The notes: generated from the sequence alone by a model not told the origin. Shown: positions 45,523-55,487, numbered from the stretch's first letter. The stretch is 64,000 nt of DNA from CATQHD01 sp965202675 (GCA_965202675.1 OZ241842.1:992001-1056000); one strand, 5' to 3'. Numbers and translations are program-made.

Positions 45523-47883
45523 TCAATAGGAGACGACGGCCGCCTCCTCGGCGCTCGTCCCGGACAGATGCAGCCAGGTCTCGACCAGGGCGTCGGGGTT
45601 GAGGGAGATGCTCTCGAGGCCGATCTCGACCAGCCACTCGGCGAAGTCGGGGTAGTCGGAGGGCCCCTGCCCGCAGATGCCGATGTACTTGCCGGCGTCT
45701 CGGCAGGCCGCCGCCGCGATCTCGATGAGGGCCTTGACCGCCGGATCCCGCTCGTCGAACAGGTCGGCCACCAGGGCGGAGTCCCGGTCCAGCGCCAGGG
45801 AGAGCTGGGCCAGGTCGTTGGATCCGATCGAGAAGCCGTCGAAATACTCCAGGAAGCGCGGGGCGAGGATGGCGTTGGAGGGTATCTCGCACATCATGAT
45901 CAGCCGGAGTCCGTCCTCGCCCCGGCGCAGGCCGTTGCGGGCCAGCACCTCGACCACCGCCCCGGCCTCCTCCACGGTGCGCACGAAGGGCACCATGACC
46001 TCGATGTTGTCGAGCCCCAGCTCGCCGCGGACCGTGCGGAGCGCCTCGCATTCCAGCGCGAACTCGTCGGCGAAGCCGGGGGATCGGTAACGAGACGCCC
46101 CCCTGAAGCCGAGCATCGGGTTCTCCTCGGCGGGCTCGTACCGCCCGCCCCCGAACAGGTAGGCGTATTCGTTGGACTTGAAATCGGAGAGCCGCACGAT
46201 GACCGGCTTGGGGTGGAAGCCGAGCGCCAGGGTGGCGATCCCCTCCACCAGCTTGTCTATGAAGAAGCGGCGGGGGTCCTCATACCCGGCGATCCGCTCT
46301 TCGATCCCCTTGCGGATCCCGCTCGGCACCTCGGGGTAATCCAGCAGGGCTTTGGGATGCACCCCGATGGCGTTGTTGATGATGAACTCCATGCGGGCCA
46401 GCCCCACCCCGTGGTTGGGTATCCGGCTGAAGCTGAAAGCCCGCGAGGGGTTGCCCACGTTCATCATCACCCTGGTAGGAGGGTCGGGCATCCGGTCCAG
46501 CCGGATCACCTCCCGCTCGTAGGGAATGGCGCCGCCGTACACCAGCCCCCGGTCCCCTTCGGCGCATGAGACCGTTACCCGGGCGCCGTCCTCGAGGGTG
46601 CGGACGGCGTCGCCGGCCCCCACCACCGCGGGGACGCCCAGCTCGCGGGCGATTATGGCGGCGTGGCAGGTGCGGCCCCCCCGGTCGGTCACGATCGCCC
46701 CCGCCCGCTGCATCACCGGTTCCCAGTCTGGGTCGGTCATGTCGGCCACCAGCACGTCGCCTTCCTCCACCCGGTGCATGTCCCGGGGGGTGTGCACCAC
46801 CCGCACCCTTCCCGTCCCGATCCGGTGCCCCACGCTGCGCCCCGCCGCCAGGACGGGGCCGGTTCCCTTCAGGCGGTAACGCTCCAGGGTTCCCTGGGCG
46901 GCGCGGCTCTGCACCGTCTCGGGGCGGGCCTGGAGTATGTAGAAGCAGCCGTCCGCCGCGTCCTTGGCCCATTCGATGTCCATGGGGCGGCCGTAGTAGT
47001 CCTCTATGGCCGCCGCCTGGCGGGCGAGTTCCTCGACCTCGGCGTCGGTCAGGCAGAAGCGCCGCCGCCGGGCCGGCGGGACGCTTTCGGTGGTCAGCTC
47101 GGCGCCGTCGAACACCATCTGCTGCGCCTTGGACCCCAGGGTGCGGGAAATGACAGCCGGACGCCCGGCGGCCAGGTTCCGCTTGGCGGCGTAGAATTCG
47201 TCGGGGTTGATGCCGCCCTGGACCAGCAGCTCGCCCAGCCCGTAGACGGCGGTGATGAACACCACCCCGTCGAATCCGCTCTCCGTGTCGATGGTGAAGG
47301 CCACACCCGACACCTCGGCCGCCACCATCCGCTGCACCCCCACCGAGATGGCCGCCCCGCCGCCGCCGTACCCCAGCCGGGCGCGGTAGGCCACCGCCCG
47401 GTCGCTGTAGAGGGAGGCGAACACATCCCGCACCCCCCGCACCACCCGGTCCACCCCCTGCACCCCCAGATAGGTGTCCTGCATTCCGGCGAACGAGGCG
47501 TCGGGCAGGTCTTCGGCGGTGGCCGAGGAGCGCACCGCCACCATGGGCGCCCCCATCATGTGATAGGCGGCACCCAGCTGCTCCACCAGCGCATCGGGCA
47601 GGAAGGCGCCGGCGATCCACCCGCGGATGTCCTCCCCCGCCGATCTCAGGGCCTCCGGGTCGTCGGCGTCGATGCCGTCCAGCCGGACCGCGGTCCGCTC
47701 CCCCAGACCCGATTCGTCCATGAACAGCCGGTAGGCGTCAACGGTGGTGGCGAAACCGTCCGGCACCACCACCCCCAGGCCCCCCAGGTTCGAGAACATC
47801 TCCCCCAGCGAGGCGTTCTTGGCGCCCACCACCGGGGCGTCCGCCATGGAGACCTCTCCGAACCAACGGATCAAATCGGTCAC
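45523..47883 (-). CDS. ppsA: Phosphoenolpyruvate synthase
   Basis: A 786-residue PpsA converting pyruvate and ATP to PEP, AMP and phosphate in gluconeogenesis. The GTG at 47883 follows AGGAGG; the frame continues 22 codons upstream without support. The ATP-grasp-like PPDK N-domain has VGAKNASLGEMFSNL and RSSATAEDLPDASFAGMQDT. The swivelling domain has the phosphohistidine in TDRGGRTCHAAIIARELG. The PEP barrel has VMVPFVRTVEEA, SIGSNDLAQLSLALDRDS and the catalytic Cys in CGQGPSDYPDF. It is complete and of normal length, 117 bp downstream of folC on the same strand. Confidence 0.95.
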   Translation of the reverse strand: MTDLIRWFGEVSMADAPVVGAKNASLGEMFSNLGGLGVVVPDGFATTVDAYRLFMDESGLGERTAVRLDGIDADDPEALRSAGEDIRGWIAGAFLPDALVEQLGAAYHMMGAPMVAVRSSATAEDLPDASFAGMQDTYLGVQGVDRVVRGVRDVFASLYSDRAVAYRARLGYGGGGAAISVGVQRMVAAEVSGVAFTIDTESGFDGVVFITAVYGLGELLVQGGINPDEFYAAKRNLAAGRPAVISRTLGSKAQQMVFDGAELTTESVPPARRRRFCLTDAEVEELARQAAAIEDYYGRPMDIEWAKDAADGCFYILQARPETVQSRAAQGTLERYRLKGTGPVLAAGRSVGHRIGTGRVRVVHTPRDMHRVEEGDVLVADMTDPDWEPVMQRAGAIVTDRGGRTCHAAIIARELGVPAVVGAGDAVRTLEDGARVTVSCAEGDRGLVYGGAIPYEREVIRLDRMPDPPTRVMMNVGNPSRAFSFSRIPNHGVGLARMEFIINNAIGVHPKALLDYPEVPSGIRKGIEERIAGYEDPRRFFIDKLVEGIATLALGFHPKPVIVRLSDFKSNEYAYLFGGGRYEPAEENPMLGFRGASRYRSPGFADEFALECEALRTVRGELGLDNIEVMVPFVRTVEEAGAVVEVLARNGLRRGEDGLRLIMMCEIPSNAILAPRFLEYFDGFSIGSNDLAQLSLALDRDSALVADLFDERDPAVKALIEIAAAACRDAGKYIGICGQGPSDYPDFAEWLVEIGLESISLNPDALVETWLHLSGTSAEEAAVVSY

Positions 47884-48000
47884 TTTTTGTTCCTCCTGAG
47901 CATTGCCGGACAATGTTGCAATTCCAGGCCGACCGAAAAACCCCGGCAACCTGGTTTACCCCGCCGTCCCGGGCCGAGAGGATAATCCCCGGCCCCGCCG

Positions 48001-49293
48001 TCATCGGGGGAAGAAAACCGAGCGGGCCTCCCCCGCCGCGTACAGGGAGCCGGCCACAACCGCCGCCCCGCCCGGCCCGGTCCATTCCAGGGCCAGCTCG
48101 ACCGCCTCCGGGACCCGCTCCACGAAGGTTACCGGCAGGCCGGGGAGCACCTGTTCCGCCGTCCGGACGATCCCGGCCGGGTCGGCGGCTCGTTCGTGGT
48201 CGGCCGCGGCGGCGATCACCTTGTCGGCCAGACCCTCGAACGGGGCCAGCATGGCGGGGATGTCCTTGTCCCGAAAAGCCCCGAACACCAGCGTCCAACC
48301 CGCGGGCGGCAGCTCCTCCCTCAAGGTGCGGGCCAGGGCCCGGCAGCCCTCCGGGTTGTGCGACCCGTCGATGACCACCAGGGGCGATCTCGAAACCACC
48401 TCCGTCCTGGCGGGAACCCTCACCGCGGCCAGCCCTTCCCGCACCGCCTCTTCGGGGAGGGCCCGTCCGAACAGCTCCTCCGCCGCGGCCGCCGCCGCCG
48501 CCGCGTTGGCGGCCTGATGGCGGCCGTGCAGCGGGATGTACAGGTCCTCGTAGTCGTCGTAGACCCCCGCCAGGTCGAAAGACCATCCGCCCACCGACAT
48601 GCGCAGATCTTCGATGCGGAAGTCGCGGCCCAGCGTCCGGCGGACCGATCCCGTCTGCTCCGCCCTCCGGACGGCGGCGGCCATGACATCCGGCGCCAGC
48701 TCCCCCGTTACCAGGATCCGGCCCTTCCCGAGGACGGCCAGTTTCTCCCCGGCGATCTCCCCGGTGGTGTTGCCGAGGTATTCGGTGTGATCCAGGGAAA
48801 CCCCGGTCAGCACCGCCACGGCGCCGTCCACCACATTGGTGGCGTCCAGGCGCCCGCCCATCCCCACCTCCACCACCGCCGCATCCACCGCCTCGGCGGC
48901 GAAGAAGGCGAAGGCGGCGGCGGTGGTGAGCTCGAAGTAGGTGGCCCGCTCCCCGGTCTCGGCTTCGAGCACATCCACGAAAGGGGCGACATCCTCCACC
49001 GCCTGGGCGAACTGCTCGGGAGAGGCGGAGGTTCCCCCGGTCCCGAACCGCTCCTCCACCGCCTGGAGGTGGGGGGAGATGTAATACCCGGCCTTGAGGC
49101 CCACGGCGTCGAGGATCGAGGCGGCGGCCCGGGTGGCGGTGGTCTTGCCGTTGGTGCCCGCAACGTGGATGACCGGAAACTGTTGGTGGGGGGAGCCCAT
49201 CAGCTCGACCAGCCGCCGGATGCGCTCCAGTCCGGGCTTCCAGCCGAGCTCGATGTGGCGGTCGAGGTAGTCGACGGCCCGGCGGTAGTCCAT
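48001..49293 (-). CDS. folC: Folylpolyglutamate synthase/dihydrofolate synthase
   Basis: A 430-residue Mur-ligase-family enzyme that adds glutamate to dihydropteroate or folates using ATP. The P-loop is IHVAGTNGKTTATRAAASIL (about residue 44), followed by YYISPHLQAVEERF. GMGGRLDATNVVDGAVAVLT and SLDHTEYLGNTTGEIAGEK are the family's second and third motifs, and VVIDGSHNPEGCRALARTL begins the C-terminal glutamate-binding domain. The ATG at 49293 directly follows a GTG (49296), and either could be used. It sits between the UPF0182 gene and ppsA on the same strand. Confidence 0.93.
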   Translation of the reverse strand: MDYRRAVDYLDRHIELGWKPGLERIRRLVELMGSPHQQFPVIHVAGTNGKTTATRAAASILDAVGLKAGYYISPHLQAVEERFGTGGTSASPEQFAQAVEDVAPFVDVLEAETGERATYFELTTAAAFAFFAAEAVDAAVVEVGMGGRLDATNVVDGAVAVLTGVSLDHTEYLGNTTGEIAGEKLAVLGKGRILVTGELAPDVMAAAVRRAEQTGSVRRTLGRDFRIEDLRMSVGGWSFDLAGVYDDYEDLYIPLHGRHQAANAAAAAAAAEELFGRALPEEAVREGLAAVRVPARTEVVSRSPLVVIDGSHNPEGCRALARTLREELPPAGWTLVFGAFRDKDIPAMLAPFEGLADKVIAAAADHERAADPAGIVRTAEQVLPGLPVTFVERVPEAVELALEWTGPGGAAVVAGSLYAAGEARSVFFPR

Positions 49294-49372
49294 CACCGGA
49301 ACCGCGGGCGGCCGGGGGCGGCGCAGGCGCCGGCCGCCCGCCGGCCCGCGCCGGACGGACAGAACCCCGCCG

Positions 49373-52282
49373 TCAGGAGCCCCGCTGCCCTATCAGACGG
49401 CCCAGCCTGTCGACCAGACGGGCCGCCTCGTCCACGTTGTCCTGGTAGCCGCCCAGGTCGCCGGAGCGGAGGGCTTCGTCGGCTTCCTCCAGCAACCGGT
49501 CGATCTCGGCCACCAGCGAGGTCGTATCCGCATCCGCGTCCACCGCCGGCCGATCGGGTTCCCCGGCAGCGTCCGGTTCCTCGGGGGCATCCGGGGCGCC
49601 GGGTTCCTCCAGGGACGGAACCGCCCCGAGTATCTCCTCCAGGGCCGCGTCCAGGGTCTCGCTCATGATGGGCGGGGCCTCCTCCCCGTACACCACCACC
49701 ACCCGCTTGAACTCGGGCAGCAGCAGCCCCTCGCCCCGCAGGTAGATGGGCTGGATGAACAGCAGCGCCTCCTCCACCGGCACCACCAGCATGTTGCCCC
49801 GGATGATTTCCGAACCCTGCTGGCCCAGCAGGGTGAACTGCTGCGAGATGACCGGATCCTGGTCGATCCGGGCGCTTATCTGTTGGAGTCCGTTGATCAG
49901 CCGGCCCCTCGGCAGCCGGTAATCCACGATCTTCCCGTATTCGCTCGGACCGCTCTTGGCCACCATGAAGGCGGTCATATTCTCCCGGCTGGCCGGGTTG
50001 AAGCTCTGGAGGATCAGGTAGGAGAGGTCGGCCTCGCCCGGCAGCTTCATCAGCAGGTAGTAGGGCAGGCTGAGGCGGGCGTCCTTGCGCAGCTGGCCGA
50101 ACTGATCGAAGGAGTCGCCCCGCACCACCTCCCGGTCGGAGGTGGAGGGCTCGCGGGGAATCTCCCACTTGTCCTCGTCCTGGAAGAAATCCTGCGGGTC
50201 GAGCTGGTGGTAGGTGGCGTAGATCTCCGACTGCACCCGGAACATGTCCTCCGGGTACCGGATGTGGCTGCGCAGCTCCTCGCTCATCTCGGATCCGTCG
50301 GTGAACACCCCGGGGAACACATTGCGGTAGGCCCGGGTGAGGGGGTCGGCGCCTTCCAACACGTAGAGGGTCATGGTCCCGTCCTCGGCGTCCACCACCG
50401 CCTTCACCGAGTTGCGGATGTAGTTGAAGTCGTTCGGCAGGGGGGAACGCAGGCTGATCCGGTCGTCGATCACCGGCAGGGAGTAGGGATAGCGGTCGGA
50501 GGTGGAGTAGAGATCCACGATCCACACGGTGCGGCCGCCGATGAGCGCCAGGTAGGGGTCGTTGTCGGCGTGCAGGAAGGGGGCCACCCGGCGGAGCCGG
50601 TCGACCACGTTGCGCACCATCAGCACCTTGGACTCGGCGGTGAGCTCGGGAGATATAAGTACGTTCAGGTCTCCGAACCGCAGCGCCATCGCCGCCCGCA
50701 CCGCCCAGCTGGACAGGGGCACCCCGCCCCGCCCGGCGTAGGTGTTGCGCACCACCGTGTCGTCGAGGCCGGACGGGTAGTCCACCTCCTGCTGGCGGGT
50801 GCCGACGATCACGTAACTTCCCGTAACGGCCGCCTCCCCGAAGTAGATGCGTGGCTGTTCGGTCTCCAGCTCGGGGACGGTCGACCGGGGCGGGACGTCC
50901 CTCACCAGGAAGTCCGGTTCGCCGGTGGTCGGGTTGACGTCGTTGGCCCGGGAGATGACCTCGCCGAACCCGTGCGTGTAGACGAGCCGCTCGTTGACCC
51001 ACCCCTCGGCGGGCAGGTCGTCGGAGTCCAGCTCGCGGGCGGCGATCATCACCTGGGTCAGATCCCCCTCGATCTCGTAACGGTCGGTGTCGACGTTGGA
51101 TATCTGGTAGTAGGGGCGGATGGCCTGGAGCTGGGAGTAGGCGGGGGCCAGCACTCCGGGGTCCCACAGCCGGACGTTGCCGATGGTGGCCTGGTTGCGG
51201 GCTATGTCCCCGGCGGTCAGGTTGGGGGAGGCGGCAAAGTCGCGGGTCTCCACCTGCCCGTCCCCCATCCCGTAGGCGTCGAGGGTGAACTCGATGTGGT
51301 GCTCGATGTAGGGCCGTTCCAGGTTGAACTGGTTGGGCTGGACGCGGAAGCGCTCGATGGCGGCCGGGATGATGCCCCCGACCACCAGCGAAACCGCCAG
51401 CCACAGCCCGCCGGCCACCGCCGGCAGGGTCCATCCCTTTTGCCGGATGTTCCACAGCAGCAGGCCCGCGCCGAACAGGGAGATCGCCATGAGCAGGGTC
51501 AGGGCGGGGCGGTGGGCGGTCACATCCGTGTAGGAGGCGCCGAACACCGCCCCCCTGGTCGAGTACAGCAGCTCGAAGCTGTCGAAGCGGTAGAAGACTG
51601 CTTTGAGGATCGCCAGGAGAGCCAGCAGCACCGACAGGTGGGACTTGACCCCCGATCCGACCTCCGGGACCCGCCTGTTCGACCGCCACCGTATCCCGCC
51701 GTACAGATAATGGAGGGCGGCCGAAACCAGGATCAAAAATACCACGAGCTGCAGCATCCACCCGAACAGCAGGCGGTACAGGGGCAGGCGGAACAAATAG
51801 AACGAAAGGTCCGCTCCAAAGATCGGATCCAGGCGGTCGAACTCCACTTCGTTCAGCCGCAGCAGCACCTGGCGCCACCAGCCCGAGGCGCCCGCCCCGA
51901 TCAGGAGGCCCAACGCCGCCGCCACCCCCAGATTGAACGACCGCTGGCGCGTCGCCACCCAGGTGCGGAACCGGGCCACGATCTCCTCCCCCGGGGCGGG
52001 CATGAAGAACCGGTTGCCCGAGGTGCGGCGGATCACCGCCAGGTTGGCCCACACCGCGGCGGCGGCCACCAGGAAACCCGCTGTTCCCAGCGCCAGCTGC
52101 GACAGCAGCACCGTCCTCCAGACGGGGACCGCGTCGACGGAGGAGAACCACAGGTAGTCGGTCCAGGCCGAGGCCAGGCTCCTCGAGATGATCAACCCCG
52201 CCACAACGACGCCGGCGGCGATGATCAGCAGGCGGCGCGGGCGGCGCCCGGCGCCTTCCGGCCTCGGTTCGCTCCTGATCAT
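49373..52282 (-). CDS. UPF0182 family membrane protein
   Basis: A 969-residue UPF0182 protein, a family widespread in Actinobacteria and Cyanobacteria with no known function. The N-terminal third has seven or so transmembrane helices (LLIIAAGVVVAGLIISRSLA; LQLVVFLILVSAALHYLYGG). The large remainder is predicted extracytoplasmic and has family landmarks AYSQLQAIRPYYQISNVDTD and FGEVISRANDVNPTTGEPDF. An acidic Asp/Glu/Pro-rich tail (about residues 885-969) ends in a helical segment. It is complete, upstream of folC. Confidence 0.92.
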   Translation of the reverse strand: MIRSEPRPEGAGRRPRRLLIIAAGVVVAGLIISRSLASAWTDYLWFSSVDAVPVWRTVLLSQLALGTAGFLVAAAAVWANLAVIRRTSGNRFFMPAPGEEIVARFRTWVATRQRSFNLGVAAALGLLIGAGASGWWRQVLLRLNEVEFDRLDPIFGADLSFYLFRLPLYRLLFGWMLQLVVFLILVSAALHYLYGGIRWRSNRRVPEVGSGVKSHLSVLLALLAILKAVFYRFDSFELLYSTRGAVFGASYTDVTAHRPALTLLMAISLFGAGLLLWNIRQKGWTLPAVAGGLWLAVSLVVGGIIPAAIERFRVQPNQFNLERPYIEHHIEFTLDAYGMGDGQVETRDFAASPNLTAGDIARNQATIGNVRLWDPGVLAPAYSQLQAIRPYYQISNVDTDRYEIEGDLTQVMIAARELDSDDLPAEGWVNERLVYTHGFGEVISRANDVNPTTGEPDFLVRDVPPRSTVPELETEQPRIYFGEAAVTGSYVIVGTRQQEVDYPSGLDDTVVRNTYAGRGGVPLSSWAVRAAMALRFGDLNVLISPELTAESKVLMVRNVVDRLRRVAPFLHADNDPYLALIGGRTVWIVDLYSTSDRYPYSLPVIDDRISLRSPLPNDFNYIRNSVKAVVDAEDGTMTLYVLEGADPLTRAYRNVFPGVFTDGSEMSEELRSHIRYPEDMFRVQSEIYATYHQLDPQDFFQDEDKWEIPREPSTSDREVVRGDSFDQFGQLRKDARLSLPYYLLMKLPGEADLSYLILQSFNPASRENMTAFMVAKSGPSEYGKIVDYRLPRGRLINGLQQISARIDQDPVISQQFTLLGQQGSEIIRGNMLVVPVEEALLFIQPIYLRGEGLLLPEFKRVVVVYGEEAPPIMSETLDAALEEILGAVPSLEEPGAPDAPEEPDAAGEPDRPAVDADADTTSLVAEIDRLLEEADEALRSGDLGGYQDNVDEAARLVDRLGRLIGQRGS

Positions 52283-52421
52283 GTCAACAATCCTCCATCG
52301 TGCGCGTCATGGCCTCTGCGGCCAGAGAGCGGTTCCCCGGAACGGCGCCCGGACCTGCATTGTACGGCGCGGCGCCGACAAGTCTACGGCTTCGGGCGGA
52401 CATCGGGTAGAGGCGGGCCGG

Positions 52422-54344
52422 TCAGGCCGGGATGACCATGCAGCGGCATTCGGAATGGACCGGCACCATGGGCACCTGATCCCTCGCCATCACCCCCCCG
52501 GCAAGGGCGCCGCATTCCCCGCAGCCCCCGTTGACCTCTATGCGGTACTCCCCCACACCGGCCTCGGCCAGTCCGCTCATCAGCCCGTGGTGGTAGGCGC
52601 GCCCGGCCAGGAACCGCAGCCGCCGCTCGGCTTCGTCTATGCGCCAGGTGCGGTACACGCGGGTCACAGCGGCGGCCAGCTCCTTCTCGGACAAACCCGC
52701 ATTGCGGGCCGCCCTCACCCCCATCGCCGCGTCGTCGAACAAGGCCGCCAGGAACGACTCCCTTCCCTCGGCGGGCACTTCCCCGCACGCGGCCTCCAGC
52801 CCGGCCCCGGTCATCTCGGCGGCGGAGGTGAAGCCCATCTCGGCGGCTTCGCTTTCCATGACCGAGATCAGATGCAAAAGGGAGGATGCCAGGCCGGACG
52901 GCTGCCGGCTGTCGGCGCCGGCCCTGACGGCCTCGATCTGCTCGCCCTGGATGTCGGTGAGTTGGCGTTTGACCGCCCGCAGCGCCCGGTTGACGACGGG
53001 GAGGAGCAGCCGGTCGTAACGCTCGGCGGCCGACAGCATCGTATCCGGCAGCATCGGATCCGGCGGGGATGCCGAAGATGAAGCCGATGACCCGGAGGCG
53101 TTTTTCATGCGGAGCTCCAGGAACAGATCGCCCAGCTCGTCGGGGTTCCGGCTTCCGGTTTTCACCGCGGCGCGGGCGGGCGCGGAGGCAGCCGCGGGCC
53201 GCGCGGCTGCCGGCTTGCTGCGGGGCATCGGCCGCGAAGACGGCGCCGGGGCGGACCCGGCTGTCCCGGCGGCTTTCGGCATCTCGAGACGCCGCCCGGC
53301 GGGGGGGCCGTTTCCCGCCGCCCTTTCCGAAGGCTCGGCGCGGATTTCCGGCGCGGCAACGGAACGGCCGCCGGAATCATTGAGGCGGGCCGCCTCGTCG
53401 GCCGGATCCGGCGCCTCCGCCTCGGCGCCGGACCGAGAGGCGGGCGGCCCCAACAGACGGACGGTCTCGGTGCCGTCCGCCCAGCCGATGCTCCGCGGCC
53501 CGGCGGCGGACGGGGCCGGTGAGGGAGCCGGGGCGGACTCGACGCGGGAGCCGGGGTGGTTCTCTTCAGGCGCCGGCGCCTCCTCCGGGCGTATCACCCG
53601 CACCGAGGCGGGGGGCGGGGCAGCCTGGACGGAGCCGACCGGCGGGCCCTCGAGGCGGGATTCGAGTTCTTCTATTTCTTCTAGCAGCTCTCTCTGGCGC
53701 CGCTCCAATACCTGGGATTGTTCTTCGGTCATCTCCGCCCGGTTCTCGGCCGTTCTGATGATCTCCTGGCCTTTGATGCGGGCCGCTTCGAGCACTTGAT
53801 CGGCCTCCGACGCCGCGGCCTGCAGGGCGTTCTCGCTGTCGCGCCGGGCTACCGCCAGCTTGCGGTGGGCGTTGCGCTCGGCGTTGTTGATTATCTCGAG
53901 GGATTTGCGTTCGGCGGCGCTGCGCTTTTTCACATATTCGGCGTCGGCGGAGGACAGCATCTCGGTGGAGGCCTCCCAGGCCGCCTTGCGGAGGGCGTAG
54001 GCCTCCGACCCGGCCGCCGCCATGAGCTTGCGGGCCTGTTCGACCGCCGCCGCCAGGCTGTCCTCGGCGTCGTGGCCGGCCTGGTCGCGTATCTTCTGGG
54101 CGGCTGCCCGCGCCGCTTCCAGGACCTCGGCGACATGGCCCACCGCCGTGTCGATGGCCACCGCCAGGTCGTAATCGTTGGCGGCGCCGCCCTCTTCGGG
54201 CTGGTGATCCCGGTCGACCCCTTGCTGCTCCAGCCGGCGGTTCAGCTCGGCTATACGGGCCTGCACTTCCAAGGGGTCGTATCCGAAGAAAGCCCGGCTG
54301 AACGACAGCTCTTCCGGCTGATCCGACAATACCCGCTCGCTCAT
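52422..54344 (-). CDS. DivIVA-like coiled-coil protein with a phage-head (Mu F-like) C-terminal motif
   Basis: A 640-residue protein. Residues about 10-40 (FSRAFFGYDPLEVQARIAEL) match the DivIVA N-terminal segment, and 60-235 form a long coiled coil rich in Ala, Glu and Arg. A disordered Pro/Ala region follows (about 235-400), then a helical domain (from about 420). The end reads NGGCGECGALAGG...VPMVPVHSECRCMVIPA, a CxxC...HxxxCxC cluster very like the C-terminus of phage Mu F/SPP1 gp7 minor head proteins. ATG at 54344 lies one base from a DnaA box and has no ribosome site, so translation may be leaderless. DivIVA proteins mark curved membrane and poles; the meaning of the fusion is unknown. 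Confidence 0.65.
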   Translation of the reverse strand: MSERVLSDQPEELSFSRAFFGYDPLEVQARIAELNRRLEQQGVDRDHQPEEGGAANDYDLAVAIDTAVGHVAEVLEAARAAAQKIRDQAGHDAEDSLAAAVEQARKLMAAAGSEAYALRKAAWEASTEMLSSADAEYVKKRSAAERKSLEIINNAERNAHRKLAVARRDSENALQAAASEADQVLEAARIKGQEIIRTAENRAEMTEEQSQVLERRQRELLEEIEELESRLEGPPVGSVQAAPPPASVRVIRPEEAPAPEENHPGSRVESAPAPSPAPSAAGPRSIGWADGTETVRLLGPPASRSGAEAEAPDPADEAARLNDSGGRSVAAPEIRAEPSERAAGNGPPAGRRLEMPKAAGTAGSAPAPSSRPMPRSKPAAARPAAASAPARAAVKTGSRNPDELGDLFLELRMKNASGSSASSSASPPDPMLPDTMLSAAERYDRLLLPVVNRALRAVKRQLTDIQGEQIEAVRAGADSRQPSGLASSLLHLISVMESEAAEMGFTSAAEMTGAGLEAACGEVPAEGRESFLAALFDDAAMGVRAARNAGLSEKELAAAVTRVYRTWRIDEAERRLRFLAGRAYHHGLMSGLAEAGVGEYRIEVNGGCGECGALAGGVMARDQVPMVPVHSECRCMVIPA

Positions 54345-54345
54345 G

Positions 54346-54414
54346 TGTGGATAACTCTACCCATTCGGCCTATGAATCAACAAATTATGTGGATAACCCG
54401 TTTTGTGTGGATAA
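54346..54414 (-). promoter_or_regulatory. Cluster of three perfect DnaA boxes
   Basis: TTATCCACA on the minus strand (TGTGGATAA on plus) at 54346-54354, 54388-54396 and 54406-54414, all in the same direction, with AT-rich sequence between. It lies in the 141-bp divergent spacer between the DivIVA-like gene and the LigD-type polymerase gene. DnaA could control one or both genes. Confidence 0.7.
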
Positions 54415-54485
54415 CCGGCTCTTCGGAATGAGGGGGGAGGGGCAGTCAAAGAAGGGCAGGCGGCCGCATCGGGTAGTTTCGGGGC

Positions 54486-55487
54486 GTGGCATCGGAATCC
54501 GTCATGGTCGAAGCGGGGGGCGAGGAGGTGCGCATCACCTCGCCGAATCGGGTGGTGTTCCCGCAGCAGGGCTGGACCAAGCTCGACGTGGCCCGTCATT
54601 TCACGGCGGTGGCCGAGGGTTGCCTGCGGGGTGTGTACGGGCGGCCCACCATGATGAAGCGGTACATGAAGAACGTGGACGAGCCGCCCGTCTACAACAA
54701 GCGGGCCTCGGCCAAGAGCCCGCTCGAAACGGCCATGATCCGTTTCCCGTCCCAGCGTCCGGGGCGGATGAACGTTCCCCGCACCCGAGCCGATCTGATC
54801 CGGCTGGTGCAGCTGGGCTGCCTCGACTTCCATCCCTGGCCGGTGCGGGCCGAACACCTCGACCACCCCGACGAGCTGCGCCTCGATTTCGATCCGACCG
54901 AGGGGTTCACCTTCGCCGATGTCAAGAAGGCTGCGCTGCACGGCAGGGATCTGCTCGATGAGCTGGATCTGAGGGGGTGGCCCAAGACCTCGGGCAGCCG
55001 GGGCGTCCACGTGTACGTGCGGATCGAGCCGCGGTGGGACTTCTTCCAGACCCGCCGGGCGGTGCTGGCCCTCGGACGGGAGCTGGAGCGGCGCCATCCC
55101 GCCCTGATCACCACCAAATGGTGGAAAGAGGAGCGCCGGGGAGTGTTCGTGGACTACAACCAGAACGCCCGCGACAAGACCGTATCGTCCGCCTACGGGG
55201 TGCGCCCCACCGGGTACGTGTCGGCGCCGGTCACCTGGGACGAGCTGCCCGACGTAGAGATCGAGGACTTCCCGATGGACCGCTTCGGGGAACGCTACGC
55301 GGCGGCGGGCGACCTGACCGCCGGGATCGACGACTCCCCCGGCCGGATCGACCGGCTGCTGGAGTGGTCGGCGCGGGACGAGGCCGCCGGCGAGGGCGAC
55401 GCCCCCTGGCCCCCCAACTACCCCAAGATGCCGGGCGAGCCGCCCCGAGTCCAGCCCTCCAAGATGGTGAAGGAAAACTGGCTGTAA
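54486..55487 (+). CDS. LigD-type NHEJ polymerase/primase domain protein
   Basis: A 333-residue stand-alone polymerase domain of the LigD/PrimPol (AEP) family that fills and edits ends in non-homologous end joining. The catalytic acidic pair is LRLDFDP (DxD, about residue 138), the nucleotide-binding motif SGSRGVHVYV, and DYNQNARDKTV supplies further conserved residues. The GTG at 54486 is the first plausible start. In many actinobacteria this domain is fused to ligase and phosphoesterase; here a ligase gene is separate on the opposite strand at 57-58 kb. No Ku gene is in the window. DnaA boxes lie upstream. Confidence 0.88.
   Translation: MASESVMVEAGGEEVRITSPNRVVFPQQGWTKLDVARHFTAVAEGCLRGVYGRPTMMKRYMKNVDEPPVYNKRASAKSPLETAMIRFPSQRPGRMNVPRTRADLIRLVQLGCLDFHPWPVRAEHLDHPDELRLDFDPTEGFTFADVKKAALHGRDLLDELDLRGWPKTSGSRGVHVYVRIEPRWDFFQTRRAVLALGRELERRHPALITTKWWKEERRGVFVDYNQNARDKTVSSAYGVRPTGYVSAPVTWDELPDVEIEDFPMDRFGERYAAAGDLTAGIDDSPGRIDRLLEWSARDEAAGEGDAPWPPNYPKMPGEPPRVQPSKMVKENWL

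Noticed and set aside
49883..52435. An 850-codon open frame opposite the UPF0182 gene
   Set aside because: Overlaps a clear conserved family on the other strand and has no recognisable domain.
54346..54414. Chromosomal origin of replication at the DnaA-box cluster
   Set aside because: No dnaA, dnaN, gyrase, rpmH or parAB nearby and no clear unwinding element; regulatory use is more likely.
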